A stretch of DNA of 63,472 nucleotides, taken from NCBI GenBank assembly GCA_021029095.1, contig JAJOHG010000147.1, positions 1 to 63,472 of the forward strand, read 5' to 3'. Source of the stretch: Phellopilus nigrolimitatus (Eukaryota > Basidiomycota > Agaricomycetes > Hymenochaetales > Hymenochaetaceae). Every line of letters begins with the position of its first letter. Position 1 is the first letter of the stretch. Below are positions 10,296-21,743 of the stretch, in pieces. The position numbers were made by a program, and so were the translations under genes. A model generated the notes under the pieces. The model had not been told where the DNA came from and searched no databases. It saw nothing but the letters and a program-made list of their open reading frames with translations.

Positions 10296-10690
10296 CATGC
10301 CTCGGCGACAGCAGCAGCAACAGCAGCAACTTCGCCCTAACCTGTCGTGCCGATCGATCGAGACCATCTTACGTTGGCAAGCCCAGTCGCGTGGAAGCAC
10401 CGGAGGAGACGGTTAGGTAAAACAAAGACATAGGTACGTAGTGAAAGCGTCTGGATGCGAGCACGATGCTGACGACAGGAGCAGCCCAGCACGCTCGTCC
10501 GCACGCGCACGGTCATCGACAGTCGCAGATGTCCCTTTACTGCAGCGAAGCGTGCTGCAAGAAGGACATCGAGTCGTCCTAGCCCGTGCCGATACCCAGC
10601 GTGCGCAAGATCTTCGAGCGCGACTCGAGCTCCGACCTCCTGAAATCAACGGAGTCGGCGCCACTTGCTAGTCCGTCAACGTCCTGACTC
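10296..10690 (+). pseudogene. ECL1-like small zinc-binding protein, copy 1
   Basis: It starts ATG-Pro-Arg followed by a Gln run encoded by CAG repeats, like copy 2 at 13497. After a broken region come remnants matching copy 2's TVIDQS / YCSEECRKKDLE segment, with frameshifts. It lies head to head with NAA25 copy 1, and the shared upstream region (about 10000-10290) also aligns with copy 2. The family call rests on copy 2. This copy is clearly defective and changes into unrelated sequence at about 10665-10700. Confidence 0.5.
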
Positions 10691-10703
10691 CGAGCCTTGC
10701 GTA

Positions 10704-10794
10704 AATCAAATTTGAAGATTTCGTGAACAGAATGAGAAAAGGAACTAGCATAGTGTTTTGTGTACAATAGTCAGAGCAAATTTCACGTTCCATG
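10704..10794 (+). repeat. 91-bp segment shared with the 3' flank at 23.4 kb
   Basis: The segment from AATCAAATTTG through AATGAGAAAAGGAACTAGCAT to TGTGTACAATAGTCAGAGCAAA is nearly identical to 23412-23502, which is the 3' flank of the intact gene ending at 23412. It looks like a transplanted 3' untranslated or terminator region. The following 250 bp (10800-11050) hold nothing I can name. Confidence 0.85.
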
Positions 10795-11049
10795 TCATTT
10801 TCATCCCCATCGAACTCTCAACGAGGACCTGAGACTCAGGGATCTCTGGCGTCATAAAGCTGATCAGCAGCATTCGTACGCTACTATAATTTTTCTCGGT
10901 GTTTACAAGCATAGTTCCGGCTTCAACGTAACAGCATGGAGTGCCTTCCGTGGAAGCCGGTTCTCGTCAGAATCCTCCTTGGATCGGAAAGCCACCACCG
11001 TCCCATAGGAAAAAAAGAAGTCACATTTTACTTATCAACTTAACATAAA

Positions 11050-13245
11050 CCGAGCTATCATACAGCCGAAAATCTCGGGGACGCCCTCCGGTGGGTCGCA
11101 CACCACGGACGGCTCTTTTGGTGCCGCTTCCGGCCATTTGTCGGCAGCAGCGAAGACCAGTTCACCCTGCTGCCTGTTCACCTCCACGAGAACGGCCCCC
11201 GGCTACGGGCATGCATGGTCTTGGTGCAGCCCGAGCCAATCGTACACGTAGTCGATGAGCTTGCGTTTGTCTGCGGTCAGCTGGATCGCATTTGTTAGCG
11301 TACGTTAGATCCCTTTCACGTATAGAAGAGTTGCGGAGCGCACCTCATTGAATTCGGGCTCCTTGCGCCCGTGCATGCACTCCTTCAGAGGGATCTTCTT
11401 GGAAATGTCTGCGACCTTCGGACGATAGCCGATAAGCAGCTTCTCCTCGACGGTCCCGTCTATGTCGCTTGCGTGTAGGAAGACGCGGATATAGATACAC
11501 AGGAACGTCGAGAGCCAGCCTGGCTGGATATCGTCGAGTCAGCGGCAGAAGCAATGGGCTGCATTCAGAAAATACATACACCGGGCGAGTTCATCATGAG
11601 CGTCTGCGGGTCAAACGTTGGCTGGCACGGGGCTGACAGTTTGGCAGGACTGTGAAGTCTGGGTTGTCATAGTAGACTGCCTGCCAAGGCAAATTTCAGG
11701 TTCAGATCTATTAAAGAGAAACCAGAAAAACTGCACGCACTGCGGTCGAAGGTAAACTATGAGTTCCGTGTCGGCAAGCTGGGTCGACAGACAGTCATGC
11801 TCCAGGTGCATACGCACGAGCTTGATTTTCACGAGGTTGCACTGCAGCGAGTTGGCTGTTTTCGAATGCGACGATGTCGGCGACATGCGAGTACTCCTCT
11901 GATACGAACGCCTGAACGATGAAGCCGGACGTCTGGTGGAAGGATCAAAATCAGAATCAGAACGTCAAAAGCAAAATCGAGGAAAGAAACATACAGCGTA
12001 ATCTGACTCGTCTCGACGCACTCTTGTGTAAGTGTGCGCCGCTCGCCGCAAGCAAGACTGTCGCTGCGCGTGCGAAGACAAATGCGAGAGGGTATCATTC
12101 TAGACCTGCTTTACGCGCGTGGCATGATAGTGCTACAACGCGAGTACTGAGCCGCTGGTATAAGCAAATAGATTCAGCGTAAGTTACTATATGGAGATTA
12201 GGAGGAAACGCACAGAGGAGGCGGTGAAACTGTAATCCGACGAGGTAACTATTCTTGCTGTGCTGCGCCGCATACTTTAGGATAGAAGCAGTCATGTACA
12301 ACCATATCACATCGTCTCCAACACAGAACGTATCATCAGCCCTGTCGGCTCCAGCAGAAGAGAGAAGTAATGCAGCACATACTTTGGGCGCCCCACAGAC
12401 TGACGACCTTCTGTACGGCGAGGAGGACAAGGTCGTCTGTGGGCTGCATTTCCATCTCAGGGAGCGCACTGTCGAGCCCGAGCGCCACGGTACGCGCGGG
12501 AATACGCGCGCTTCGTCCCCTGCGCGGCCGACAATTCATCCGCCCCAAGGACATATCGCCATAGGTTCTACACGCTGATCGAGCAGAAATGCGTTAGCTC
12601 AGTGTCCGAGATGGTGATGTGTAATGATCTTGACTTTGTATTAAGGAAGGCGAGGAAAGACGTACGAAAAAATGCGTTAAGCGCGCTTCCTCGAGCACGG
12701 TGTACGGTTTGAAATCCTCAAAAAAGCGCGCTTTCTCGTCGAAGCGCCCGAAGTACAGCTTGATGAGATCCAGCAGACCATCCTGCGACTCTGCTCGCTT
12801 TTGAAAAACAAGAATGAATGGAGTGTCAATGCCGAAAGAAACGTATTAGGAGTAAGACATGCTCACCAAAGTCAGATCCAAGCCCGTTTTCGCGCACGCG
12901 CTTCTCGAGCTCAAGATGTGCGAGCAGAGCACCACGATCGCGCCGTAGTCTACGTCCGTAAGCTGGTGAACAAGTTGCGTACGCCCCGCACTTGTCCGCG
13001 TCTGCCGGCGCTGCAAAGGTCGCGCCGAATTTGCCCGGCACATGGACAAGGTTGCGACGCAGCTTGTACACGATGAGGCTCGTCTTCGCGGTCGAGCATC
13101 CCCTCCGAGTCGATTAGCGCAGCGGCTTCGCGATTCATCCTGAGGGCAGTGATCACGCGGGGGTATACGTGCAGGCGGTCGATCCGCTGTTCCGCACCAC
13201 ACGGCCATGCTGAGCGAGAAAGAGTCTGAAAAGAAAGTTGGGGAC
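11050..13245 (-). pseudogene. NAA25/Mdm20 (NatB auxiliary subunit), copy 2
   Basis: This is a diverged paralogue of copy 1, with matching remnants of the GDKACCFEDLK-like segment, TQECVE, SLQCNLVKIKLVRM and FLYIYIRVFLH-like pieces in the same order and orientation. It extends further toward the C-terminus than copy 1, into a TADKRKLIDYVYDWLGLHQD segment near 11200-11290 that is typical of the region after the TPR array. There are many stops and indels, and introns are retained. Together with the adjacent ECL1-like gene it forms the second copy of one duplicated chromosomal segment. Confidence 0.8.
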
Positions 13246-13496
13246 CTCTAACCTTGCGCTGTCAGTGTGTTGCTACTGCTTGCCGGACCTGGCACGCTGA
13301 TGGGAAGACGATCGTCTGCGAAGTCGAATTGATCGTTGTTCGGCACAGCCCGAGGACATCTTCGTCTTCGTCTCGACCTCTCGACTTCTCGACTGCGCTC
13401 TGCGTGTCGCTACCTATTCGTAAGTTGTTTTTCTTTCTTTGTGCCTTCGGCGTACAGATCCGTAAACCTATCTAGATGCGAGGCTCATGCCTCGCC

Positions 13497-13501
13497 AGCT
13501 G

Positions 13502-13536
<35 letters not shown>

Positions 13537-14140
13537 TTGGCCACATCCTGCCACGCTGGCCGAACTCGCGCTGACGAGCCCAAGCCCTTGGAGGAATAAA
13601 AGTGAAGTTTGGCAAATCAAATACCTAGGTATGTGTTCAAACTGTTGAACATGAGCGCGTCACTGACGATACTTCTGCGCCCGGACGCATGCACCTTCTC
13701 TCTGACCCCTCGTTTATCTCTGTCGCTAGCCTGTACGCCGCGCTGCGGAGGATGCGCCGATGTCGATACCCGGCCCAAGCGCGTCATCCAGAAACCCGTC
13801 ATGCACGAGAAGCCGATCACAGCCGTCCGCACGCGCACCGTTCACATCGACCAGTCCTAGACGCGCCTTTACTGTAGTGAGGAGTGCCGCAAGAAGGATC
13901 TCGAATAGTCCTGGCCCGTGCCGATTCTCAACACGCTCGAGATCTTTGAGCACGACTCGAGCTCCGACTTTCTGAAAGCAATTGAGCCGGCACATTTTAC
14001 CACGAAGACAAATCCCATGGGAAGGAAAGGCGCATCAGCCCCGGCGCGCATCCTGCTCAGTCCAACCCTCCACGCGTCTCCGCCTCCGCCCAGCCCCGTT
14101 CTCCCCCCTAATCCGCCCAATTTTGGCGTGCGCCGAACCT
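13497..14140 (+). pseudogene. ECL1-like small zinc-binding protein, copy 2
   Basis: The first exon starts MPRQL followed by a Gln run. An intron begins GTATGTG near 13630 and ends TCGCTAG near 13730. The next exon carries CTPRCGGC, KPVMHEKPITAVRTRTV, HIDQS, then LYCSEECRKKDLE. The CxxC...CxxxC arrangement with a TVIDQ-type spacer resembles fungal ECL1-type life-span regulatory factors. Two in-frame TAG codons (after IDQS and after KKDLE) break it. A hydrophilic tail follows to about 14140. The role in chronological ageing and stress is known for yeast ECL proteins only. Confidence 0.5.
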
Positions 14141-15115
14141 AAGCGACATCCGCGCGCTTGACCTCGGTTCGACCACGCTCCGCATCGCTCGCTCCGACTC
14201 GGACACGAGCTCGAGCGCGACTGGTACGAGTTTCAATGTGAACGCCAGCGCCGAGGAGAAAAGCCCTGGGAAGAGCGATCCGACGGTTTGTCGAATTCAT
14301 ACACGGACCCCACCCCCCGCCGCTCCCCCCGTTGCCTTTACATCTGCGCCTGCTTCCGCGCCTTCGACCTCGAATACATCAGTAGATAAGCTCCGGCTTT
14401 TTGAGGGCGGTTTCCTTATGGCCGCAAGACATTTACAAGCGATCTTCCGCTCGGGTGCGGCGGACGGCGAGCAGGCGAAGGAGGAGCGGAGGCTGCGGGA
14501 GGAGCGGGTGAAAATGGAGGAGGAGACGGGCAAGGAAGAGAGAAGCTCTTGCGAAAAGGAGGGCTGGGTAGTCGGAGGAGGCGAAGCCAGAGGAAATGGA
14601 GAAGATCGACCCGGCTCGTTGATCTACAACTACGGCGGAAACTCAAATCCCAGCGTGCGCCTGCGGGCATCATCTCGATCCACCGTCGGCCCTCGACTCG
14701 TGCCGCCTCCGACCCACAGGCAAATGTGGACAAGGCGGCAACAGTCCGTCGCCCGCCCATTCACGCGCCCGGCACGCTGAGAGGCACTCAAAGTGCGCTC
14801 GAGCTCTACCGATGGACCCGCGTTGACCATATCTTCCTCAGTGTCCACGTCCATGTCCACATCTCCGGTGACTACTTCAGATGCCGTGTCTTCATCTACG
14901 TCCATTGGGAAACCTCGGAGTACCCGCTTTTCGTGTGCGCTCCTTCGTCGTCCTTCATAAGTTCAGCACCGCGCTCGCAACGCGGGTCTCACCTTCAGCT
15001 ACGCAGCCGGATTCGGCCTCGTCAGCTCGACTTCGACCTCGACGTCGCTGTCGACAAAATTAGCGACCTCAACAGTCAGCGATCAGGCGACTAGTGATCC
15101 TCGGATGCATTCGGA
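14141..15115. other. GC-rich unassigned segment
   Basis: Several long open frames overlap on both strands (Arg/Ser/Pro or Glu/Gly-rich, for example a run of AGGAGGAG around 14480-14560). None shows a recognisable domain. Part of it may be the decayed 3' end of the ECL1-like gene. No confident gene is called. Confidence 0.4.
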
Positions 15116-15119
15116 CGCG

Positions 15120-16760
15120 CTTCAGTGGTCGCCAGCTCGTTTGGTACACGTTGTGAAAGATCATGCTTTATGCCCACTTCGCCCTCCGTAATCAGCAGGC
15201 CTTTCAGCGCCTGCTCGGCAACTCTCGTGCAGCGCCGACACTCGCCCTGAGCTCGAGCGGCGGCGGACGTTCCTGGAACAAGCCTAGCCCACTTTCTGGC
15301 GCCACACCGACATGTGATGTGAACGCTCACGACTGGCTCGGACGGGCGTCGACTCAACGCGTTGGATAAGGAGGGCAGATGGTATCCGCTGCACAGGGCA
15401 CTATATATGGGAACTTGGCCGCTTGGTGTGTATTTCGACCCATCCCCCGTCGTGTCAAAATACTCACAGGCTGTAAAACACAGAGTTCTGCTGCTCCAAA
15501 AGGGTGATTCCGATACTTCGCTCAAGGACTACGAAGGGTACACGGCGTTCGACCTGTATAACTCGACGGTCGAGAGAACGAAGCCGGAAGCGTCCGGTCC
15601 AGTGAATATGTTCGCCTGGGGAACGAACAGGTATGTCTTGTTAATCTCATAGCCGTTTCGCATTTTCTCTGGAATACATTTGAGCATTTGTGTCTGCTGG
15701 ATTACATCACATTTGCAGCGCTTCGCAAAATGATGGTCAGGATATTGGATCATCTCTTCTTCGATGTTCTGGCGATAGGGGGTACACAGTAATTGTATAT
15801 ATGTCGAAAACAAATGTGACACGGAGACCAAATTCATTTCTCTTCAATTATTTTTGGTATACAAATAAACTGATCATATCTTTTGTTTTAGAAATGCGGC
15901 TCTTGGTCTCGACGATGGCGCGGATCGTGCGTACCCTGAGCAGGTCTTCATTCCTCCGCAGACGGAGCACCCCGCGCCACATACGCAGCCCCTTTCGAAG
16001 CGTTTCCAGCCCATCCGTGTGTTGGATGTCTCCATGGCGAAGCTCCACACAGCCGCCGTCACCGCTGAGCCTTACGCGAACTTACGTTTGTGCGGCTTCG
16101 GCGACGTTGTGCGCGGCGCGGCGCAGCATCGCCTCGCGCCTTTAAAGATCTGGCTCTCGTCTCGAACTGCGATGATACGCACATCGTCCAGGTCGCGCTT
16201 GGTCAAGATCATACTCTCGCGCTCACGCGTGCGGGGAGCGTGCTTAGCTGGGGTCTTTCGCGTTTCTCACAGCTGGGGTACGCCGTCGACGGGTCTAGCG
16301 CGCGGGGTTAGGCACGGGCGCGCTACAGATGGTGGCGACTCCGCGGCGTGTCGTTGGTCCTCTCAAGAAAGAGCTCGTCATCGGGGTCGCGGCATGCAAG
16401 ACCGCGTCCGCATGCTGGACGGCGAAAGAGCTTTTCACATGGGGGACCAATAATGCTTTATGACATGTCTGCAGTGCCCGTGCAGGTACTACCACGGCGC
16501 GTCACTCAGGTTGCGCAACCTGTACGTAATGTTGCGCTGAGTGACGCAGCGATGGCGGTTCTCCTTACGAGCAATGATGTCTTGTGCTTCGCGGGTGGGC
16601 GAAGCTTTAAAATCAAGTTAGTCCATACTTCTTTCCCTTTTGTCTGTTTGCGCTCTTATTGCTTTCTGTGTACTGTTTGTTATTTGCCTAGCTTCCCAAC
16701 TGCGAGCTTTCCGTCCGTGCTCACGGCATATCGGCCATAAGGTCGAAGCAATCATACCAT
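15120..16760 (+). pseudogene. Ankyrin-RCC1 (BTB-type) protein fragment
   Basis: Motifs follow a fungal protein with ankyrin repeats, RCC1 repeats and, in the intact form, BTB domains: DVNAHDWLGR, WYPLHRALYMG, DTSLKDYEGYTAFDLYNST, FAWGTNR (RCC1 signature), VSMAKLHTAAVTAEPYANLR, VALGQDHTLALTRAGSVLSW, SRFSQLGY. At least one intron is retained (about 15632-15890). Frameshifts occur near 16140 and 16330. The upstream ankyrin part is degraded, and the 3' BTB region is absent after about 16740. Mammalian relatives include IBTK-like RCC1 proteins. The cellular role of the fungal form is not established here. Confidence 0.75.
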
Positions 16761-16857
16761 TCTTTAGCCCCATTCTCGACGTTTCTTCTGCTTACTGTAC
16801 ATAAAACAATACATTCGTTCCTTCTCTTACTGCGTTCGCGAACTATTCAAGTTTGAC

Positions 16858-18535
16858 TTACGAGCTCGGCCTTGGGATGTTGACTGCTGTGATGCCACTC
16901 GCGTAGTTAGTAAGGTAGACCGCCATTGCATTGTCTGTAACATATACTCATCGTTCAATTTGCACGCACGACATTGCCACAGTAAAGAGGAAGCGAAACT
17001 CACAGACGTTGGCAGCCTGGGTGATTGAAATTCGCATGTACTTGGGCATATCCTAGGCAACAGAACTGTCAGCACTAGTTCCGAAAGAGTCGGGGTGAAT
17101 TATGTCCACTCACAACATCATTTGCACCGCTTTCAAGCCACTGCATGATCCTCCGCGCATCGTCATGCGCAGAGTTCCAGAGCATGGACAGGATAGTGAT
17201 GTTATGGGTGAAGAGGGTAAAATCTTCTGAACCGATCAGTTGGAGCTTCTCGCGTGTGGCTTTGATGTCACTGATCGATGCGACCAAGTCGCTGATGTTC
17301 GCTTGCTTGATTTCGATTTCTCCTTCTTTGGCTAAGAGCATTCAGGATGAGAAAAGCGTCAGAAGGTAAGATGGACTCTGAAGGAGTAGAGATGACTGAC
17401 ACATGATGGAAATTCCCAAAGCAATGGTGGCAGCGGTGCTTAAAGTTGCAATGATCAGGCCGCATATCTAAGCCACTTGTCAGGTACAGTGACTTCGGTC
17501 AGATGAAGGCCGTGAGTGTCGACTTACAACAATGGGGACCACAAACTGGGGTGCCATTAAACCTAAGACGCCTGTAACCGGTAGACTGGCAGCCGCGACT
17601 GCACTGGTTGCATAGAACATGGATTTGAATGTAGATAGCTCGGCTTTCAGCTCCGTCAAGTTCACTCGCACTTGCCTGAGCTCATCTGTGTCCGTGCCCT
17701 CCTTGTCGGTGGCCCAGTCACCAAAAGAGCCGACGAACACAGCGAAATCATCTTTGAGTCTGTTGAGATCATTGTGCATGGTATTAGACTCCTCGGAAAA
17801 TAAGCTAGCCTCCTGTAGGCATTGAGGGTCAGATGAAACGCTTGGCAAGAAAAGGTAAGATCACATGGGCACATTTATAAATAGCTCGACTTTAGCTTTC
17901 CTCTCCTCGGTAGTGAGGTCTTTGTCATTGCATAAAGGAATGATAACCATATCAAAGCCTTACAATATTTTGAGTCAGCAAACACAATGTGACAGATAGA
18001 GAAGCCTGAGTTGAACTAACGGCTACTGTAAACAGAAATGTCATTAGAAAGGTCCTTGCTCTTGTGTACGACCCGACGAAACGCCTGCAAAGAAAGGGTC
18101 GAGGAGATTAGTCAGTGAACGCATTTCCCAGAGTGAAGATAAATGATATACTTGATTTAAGATTTGAAATCTCGGAACGAAGGCACCTTCAGTCGGTGGA
18201 GTATGATCTCCGTCGATTGTCGTAAGCGTTATCAGCAAGTTGGTGAACATGGTTTCAATTGCATTACATGCGGAAGCAGCATGAGCCGCAGTATTTGTGA
18301 GATGCGAGGCTGCTTCCGGAGACGACATCGTCTTGACCATACCGGCGTGGAGGGCGGCCTCCTCGTCTGAGGTCAAATCCGCCATTTTGCTAGCATTGGC
18401 AACAAGGATGTCAATTTCGTATTGAGGAAGCTCTTTGGCGGCGTTGAGGACATGCTGAGGACTTGGATTGGACCCAAGACGCTGTTCGAAGCGTGCAACG
18501 ACAGACTCGTACGAGGGAGGAGCGTCGGAGGACAT
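16858..18535 (-). CDS. Putative helical pore-forming-like protein, paralogue A
   Basis: The start at 18535 gives a protein opening with a PPSYESV motif, shared with paralogue B at 21744. Several short GT-AG introns are needed, and no premature stop was noticed. The layout is a long helical N-terminal part, one hydrophobic stretch (about 17530-17620, Ala/Val/Gly/Leu-rich) flanked by coiled-coil-like segments, and a short conserved C-terminal exon. A long helical bundle with one hydrophobic hairpin recalls alpha-pore-forming proteins of the ClyA/HBL/YaxA type, but this is a structural guess without a motif-level match. Paralogue B is on the opposite strand, transcribed away from it. Alternatives are an uncharacterised fungal helical membrane-associated protein. 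Confidence 0.45.
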
Positions 18536-18559
18536 GTTTGTGACTGTGTGTAAGCGCAA

Positions 18560-19371
18560 AGACGAGCTCTGAAGTGAAAAAAACCTATCATCAGATCATC
18601 GGATTATATAGCAATGGCACAAGAAAAACAAAACCCTCAAACTGAAGACGTGATAGCTCTGAATAAATATTTATGGCACAGTATGCATAGGATGTCCGGA
18701 TCGGAAGCAAGATGGACATCATGCACGCACCTCGAGACTTCATATTATTTTTCCTCGCAAGAGGTTTACCACTTGGGTCGTAAGATGTCAAGAAGTAGCC
18801 CGTTTGAGAGTCATTACAGGTACGAAGAGTTGGGGTTTACCCGAGGAAACGTTGATTCACTGAACTGACACTGTCCAACCAAAGCACCACGGGCTACCCA
18901 GTCCGCACTGCCGATTGTCAGCTGCATCCTCTATTTGTGGAAGATATCCATTGGCTGTTTTACGTCAAGTCAAGCATGCGAAACGAAAAGGTTTCATGGA
19001 GAAGCAAGACAAATCGAAGAAATAGATTACTTGATTCGGGAACGCTGCATACTTCTTACTGTCACGTACCTGAGATATGCGCGGACAAATACGCGTCAAT
19101 GCCTATGTGGCAAATTCTCCCAATTGTCGTTAGATCGTTTGCACGTATTCAAAAGGCCTCTGCCAATGTATTTGACCTGCCGTGACTCGATGTAAAAGTC
19201 AATTAGGCAGCGTGAGAAATTACAATAACTTGAAACGAGACGCGTGACCTCAGTTCACAAATTCAGCCTCACTTTTGCTGGAGGGAGCTTCGTCTCTCGT
19301 CATTTAGAGTTCTATTAGGCAAGTCCAGCTTTTGTCCGCTATCATGTGTCTCTGACAGTTCTAGGAAGTAT
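18560..19371. other. Intergenic segment without a recognised gene
   Basis: Short open frames on the plus strand (18614-18868, 18935-19195) show no known domain and no clear splicing. An AT-rich stretch just upstream of the gene starting at 18535 may hold its promoter, but no specific box can be assigned. Confidence 0.4.
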
Positions 19372-19584
19372 CATGAACCATAATATTGCTGAAGTTCCTC
19401 CCAAGATCCTTGATCAGATCTTTGGGTCGTCGAAAACCCACCTGACGGCATCATCAGCCGCGATCTGGTCTTGTACCGTTCTGCTGCGCGAGTACTGGAA
19501 AAGGCGTCCCAGAACCATAGCTCTACCGGGAGATAACCACAAGATAAGAGCAGAATTATTTCTATTATGCAATTGTATTCTCTG
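19372..19584 (+). pseudogene. F-box-like fragment
   Basis: The frame opens with IAEVPPKILDQIF, followed by a helical stretch ending in REYWKRRPRTIALPG, resembling the start of basidiomycete F-box proteins (P-x-E/K-I-L-D-x-I pattern). It stops after about 70 codons. F-box proteins recruit substrates to SCF ubiquitin ligases. The match is short and could be chance. Confidence 0.3.
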
Positions 19585-19678
19585 ATTTACTTTTCGGGTT
19601 CGCGCAGAGATCGTCAGAGGCGGTCTGCTCTTTCTATTTTTGCTCTGCTGAGACTGACATCCCTTTCTTGCGATTGCA

Positions 19679-19930
19679 GAGCTCTCGTCGGACTTGACGA
19701 TCCACACACATGTCGTCCCGATGTACGACACACTGCTCGAACAGAACCTGCTGTTGAGCCGTACTCGGTCGTCATGTTGCGGAGCAGGTCAAGTAGGGCC
19801 GGCAGAATTTCGAGGCGAAGTAAGCCGTCTCTTCTCAGATTTTATTATACATATCTGAGTGCTGGATCCATGTCTGGATGTCGCGCACAATCTGCAAACA
19901 GAGACTCACGACCCAAACGAAGGCAATGGT
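19679..19930 (+). pseudogene. RPN6 (26S proteasome lid subunit) fragment
   Basis: Immediately after an acceptor-like TTGCGATTGCAG the frame encodes ELSSDLTIHTH, PMYDTLLEQNLL and EPYSVV, which match the PCI-domain region of RPN6/PSMD11 (LYDxLLEQNL, EPxSxV). Downstream, frames shift repeatedly. A piece of another lid subunit, RPN5, occurs independently at 59.6 kb. The fragment is too short to be functional. Confidence 0.65.
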
Positions 19931-21743
19931 CGTGTGCGCTTTGTGAAGTAGGACGAATCAGTGAATGTGCTGGTTGGCGTGAAAATGACGAGGAATGTGT
20001 GCGTGTTAGTTCCTGCTTCTTACTCTATAAGCATCTTCTAGCCCTGCTATCACACATCAGGCGCAGTCTCGACTTTGAACTCATTCGTTCGGCTGAATTT
20101 TGAGTTCTTTACGGGACTCAATCTGCGCTCATCTCCCAGTGTAGCACCACCGACTCATCACCTACTCCATTACTCCGATTTCTGTCGCCACACTACGTGT
20201 ACGAATCGATCGCTCTTACATATACAATTGAGCAAAATCAAGAGTGAACTGGACGCTGCACTTTCGAGATGAGAGCTGAAAGTGATGAACGCGGCGTAGA
20301 TGTCGACGGACCTAGACCAAGTGAGCGCTTAAAGGCACGCAGTGAGAACAAAGTGAAGAGTGGGAGTTGTGACGCCAGAACGAAGCAATGCACATTGCCA
20401 GTACATCGGGAAAAAGCATGAACGAGATGGGCATACAGGGGACAACGCTCGAGGAGAAGGAATGTGTGACTATGTGATGGGAACAAAAGAGGGATAGGAT
20501 TGGGCTCTGGAATTTGGGGCTTGCTTTGTAGGCGCGTTGAGAAGGCCGCTTGTTTTCTTTGCGGTGGTAAGTAGGGCCATCTCGTCCTTCTTTTATTTGT
20601 TTCCAGGCATACTCTGATGTCGATATCCAAGCCGGTCGTAGCCCATGTCTTTTCGCCCTGCGTCAACCATCGCCCACATGTATAGCGCATTTTTATATGA
20701 TGATCTCCTCCACTCATCCTCTTCTATTTGTAAGAGTAGAAAAATGATTGGCGTTTGCGACACTATGCATAGTACATGTGCTGACATGACTTTCTATTTT
20801 ATTTCAGAATATCCTTATTCCCACCAGTCTATTATTCTAGTTAAGCGGGGCTAGAAGACGGTCCAGTCCGTCTGACGCGAGGATGGTTCTACTGAACTGT
20901 CGGATGGCTCAATCAGACTTCTCCGTGAGGCGTCAAATGTATTATCGTGAGTGTTGGACCTCAGGGCACCAATAGCATAAATCTTGGTCTCCACAGGCCT
21001 CAATCTGTAGCTGGGTAGCCTGGGTTCCCTAATTCTTGTTCCAGGAGACCCCATTGCTAGTTCATCGAGGCAGCCCTTGAACTTTGAAGTCTATAGTTTA
21101 GGGGTGACCCGTTGAGTATCGTGGAGATGAGCGTCAACGGCTGGCCGCCTGGCTCGTGTTCTTGATAGATAGGGAAACAAGGAGTAGACATTCGTCAAGA
21201 CCCGATAGCATGAATAGACGTCCTCGTCATGCTTTTCAGAAAATGAATATGTCGTCTTTGCGCCGGTGTTCGCGCCTTGTCGGTACGTCTTTAGCGCACA
21301 CTGCTGGGATTATACACTAATTACTGTCGCGGCTCGGCGACGAGTCGCTAGGTTGTGATCATAGGGTATTTTTGAGGATATCGAGGAGTGACCTGGAATA
21401 GGTGGTACGTTCCTCGAGAAACTCATGTCGACGTTTCTCGTTCTGATCCGAGCCATGGTGCCTAGCTGCTTCATTCTAAATGCCTGGAATCCCGAATGTC
21501 TGTACTAGATTGCATGGAGAACAGACAGAAGAAAAGAAAGCGGGAAAACTAGGAAAAACAGTGCGTGTAAATGTCCTGAGAGCGCTGGTGCACATCTCTT
21601 TCGGCTCGTCTGGATCTTCTTGCTCCTCAAGCTTTGCTTTGCTTGTTCTGCTATATAAGTATAACGACCTCATCTCCCTCTTTTCTATCCCGCTCATCGC
21701 CTCAGCGCCCCACACTTGCTGCACGCTCAGCTCAGTCAACAAC
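19931..21743. other. Segment without a recognised gene
   Basis: The open frames here (for example 20238-20717 on the minus strand) look random, with no domain or codon pattern that convinces. The last 120 bp before 21744 hold a TATATAAG-like sequence near 21651 and a CT-rich stretch, a plausible core promoter for the gene starting at 21744. Confidence 0.4.

Noticed and set aside
20238..20717. A 159-codon minus-strand frame
   Set aside because: No domain, no plausible intron structure, composition like random translation; not supported as a gene.
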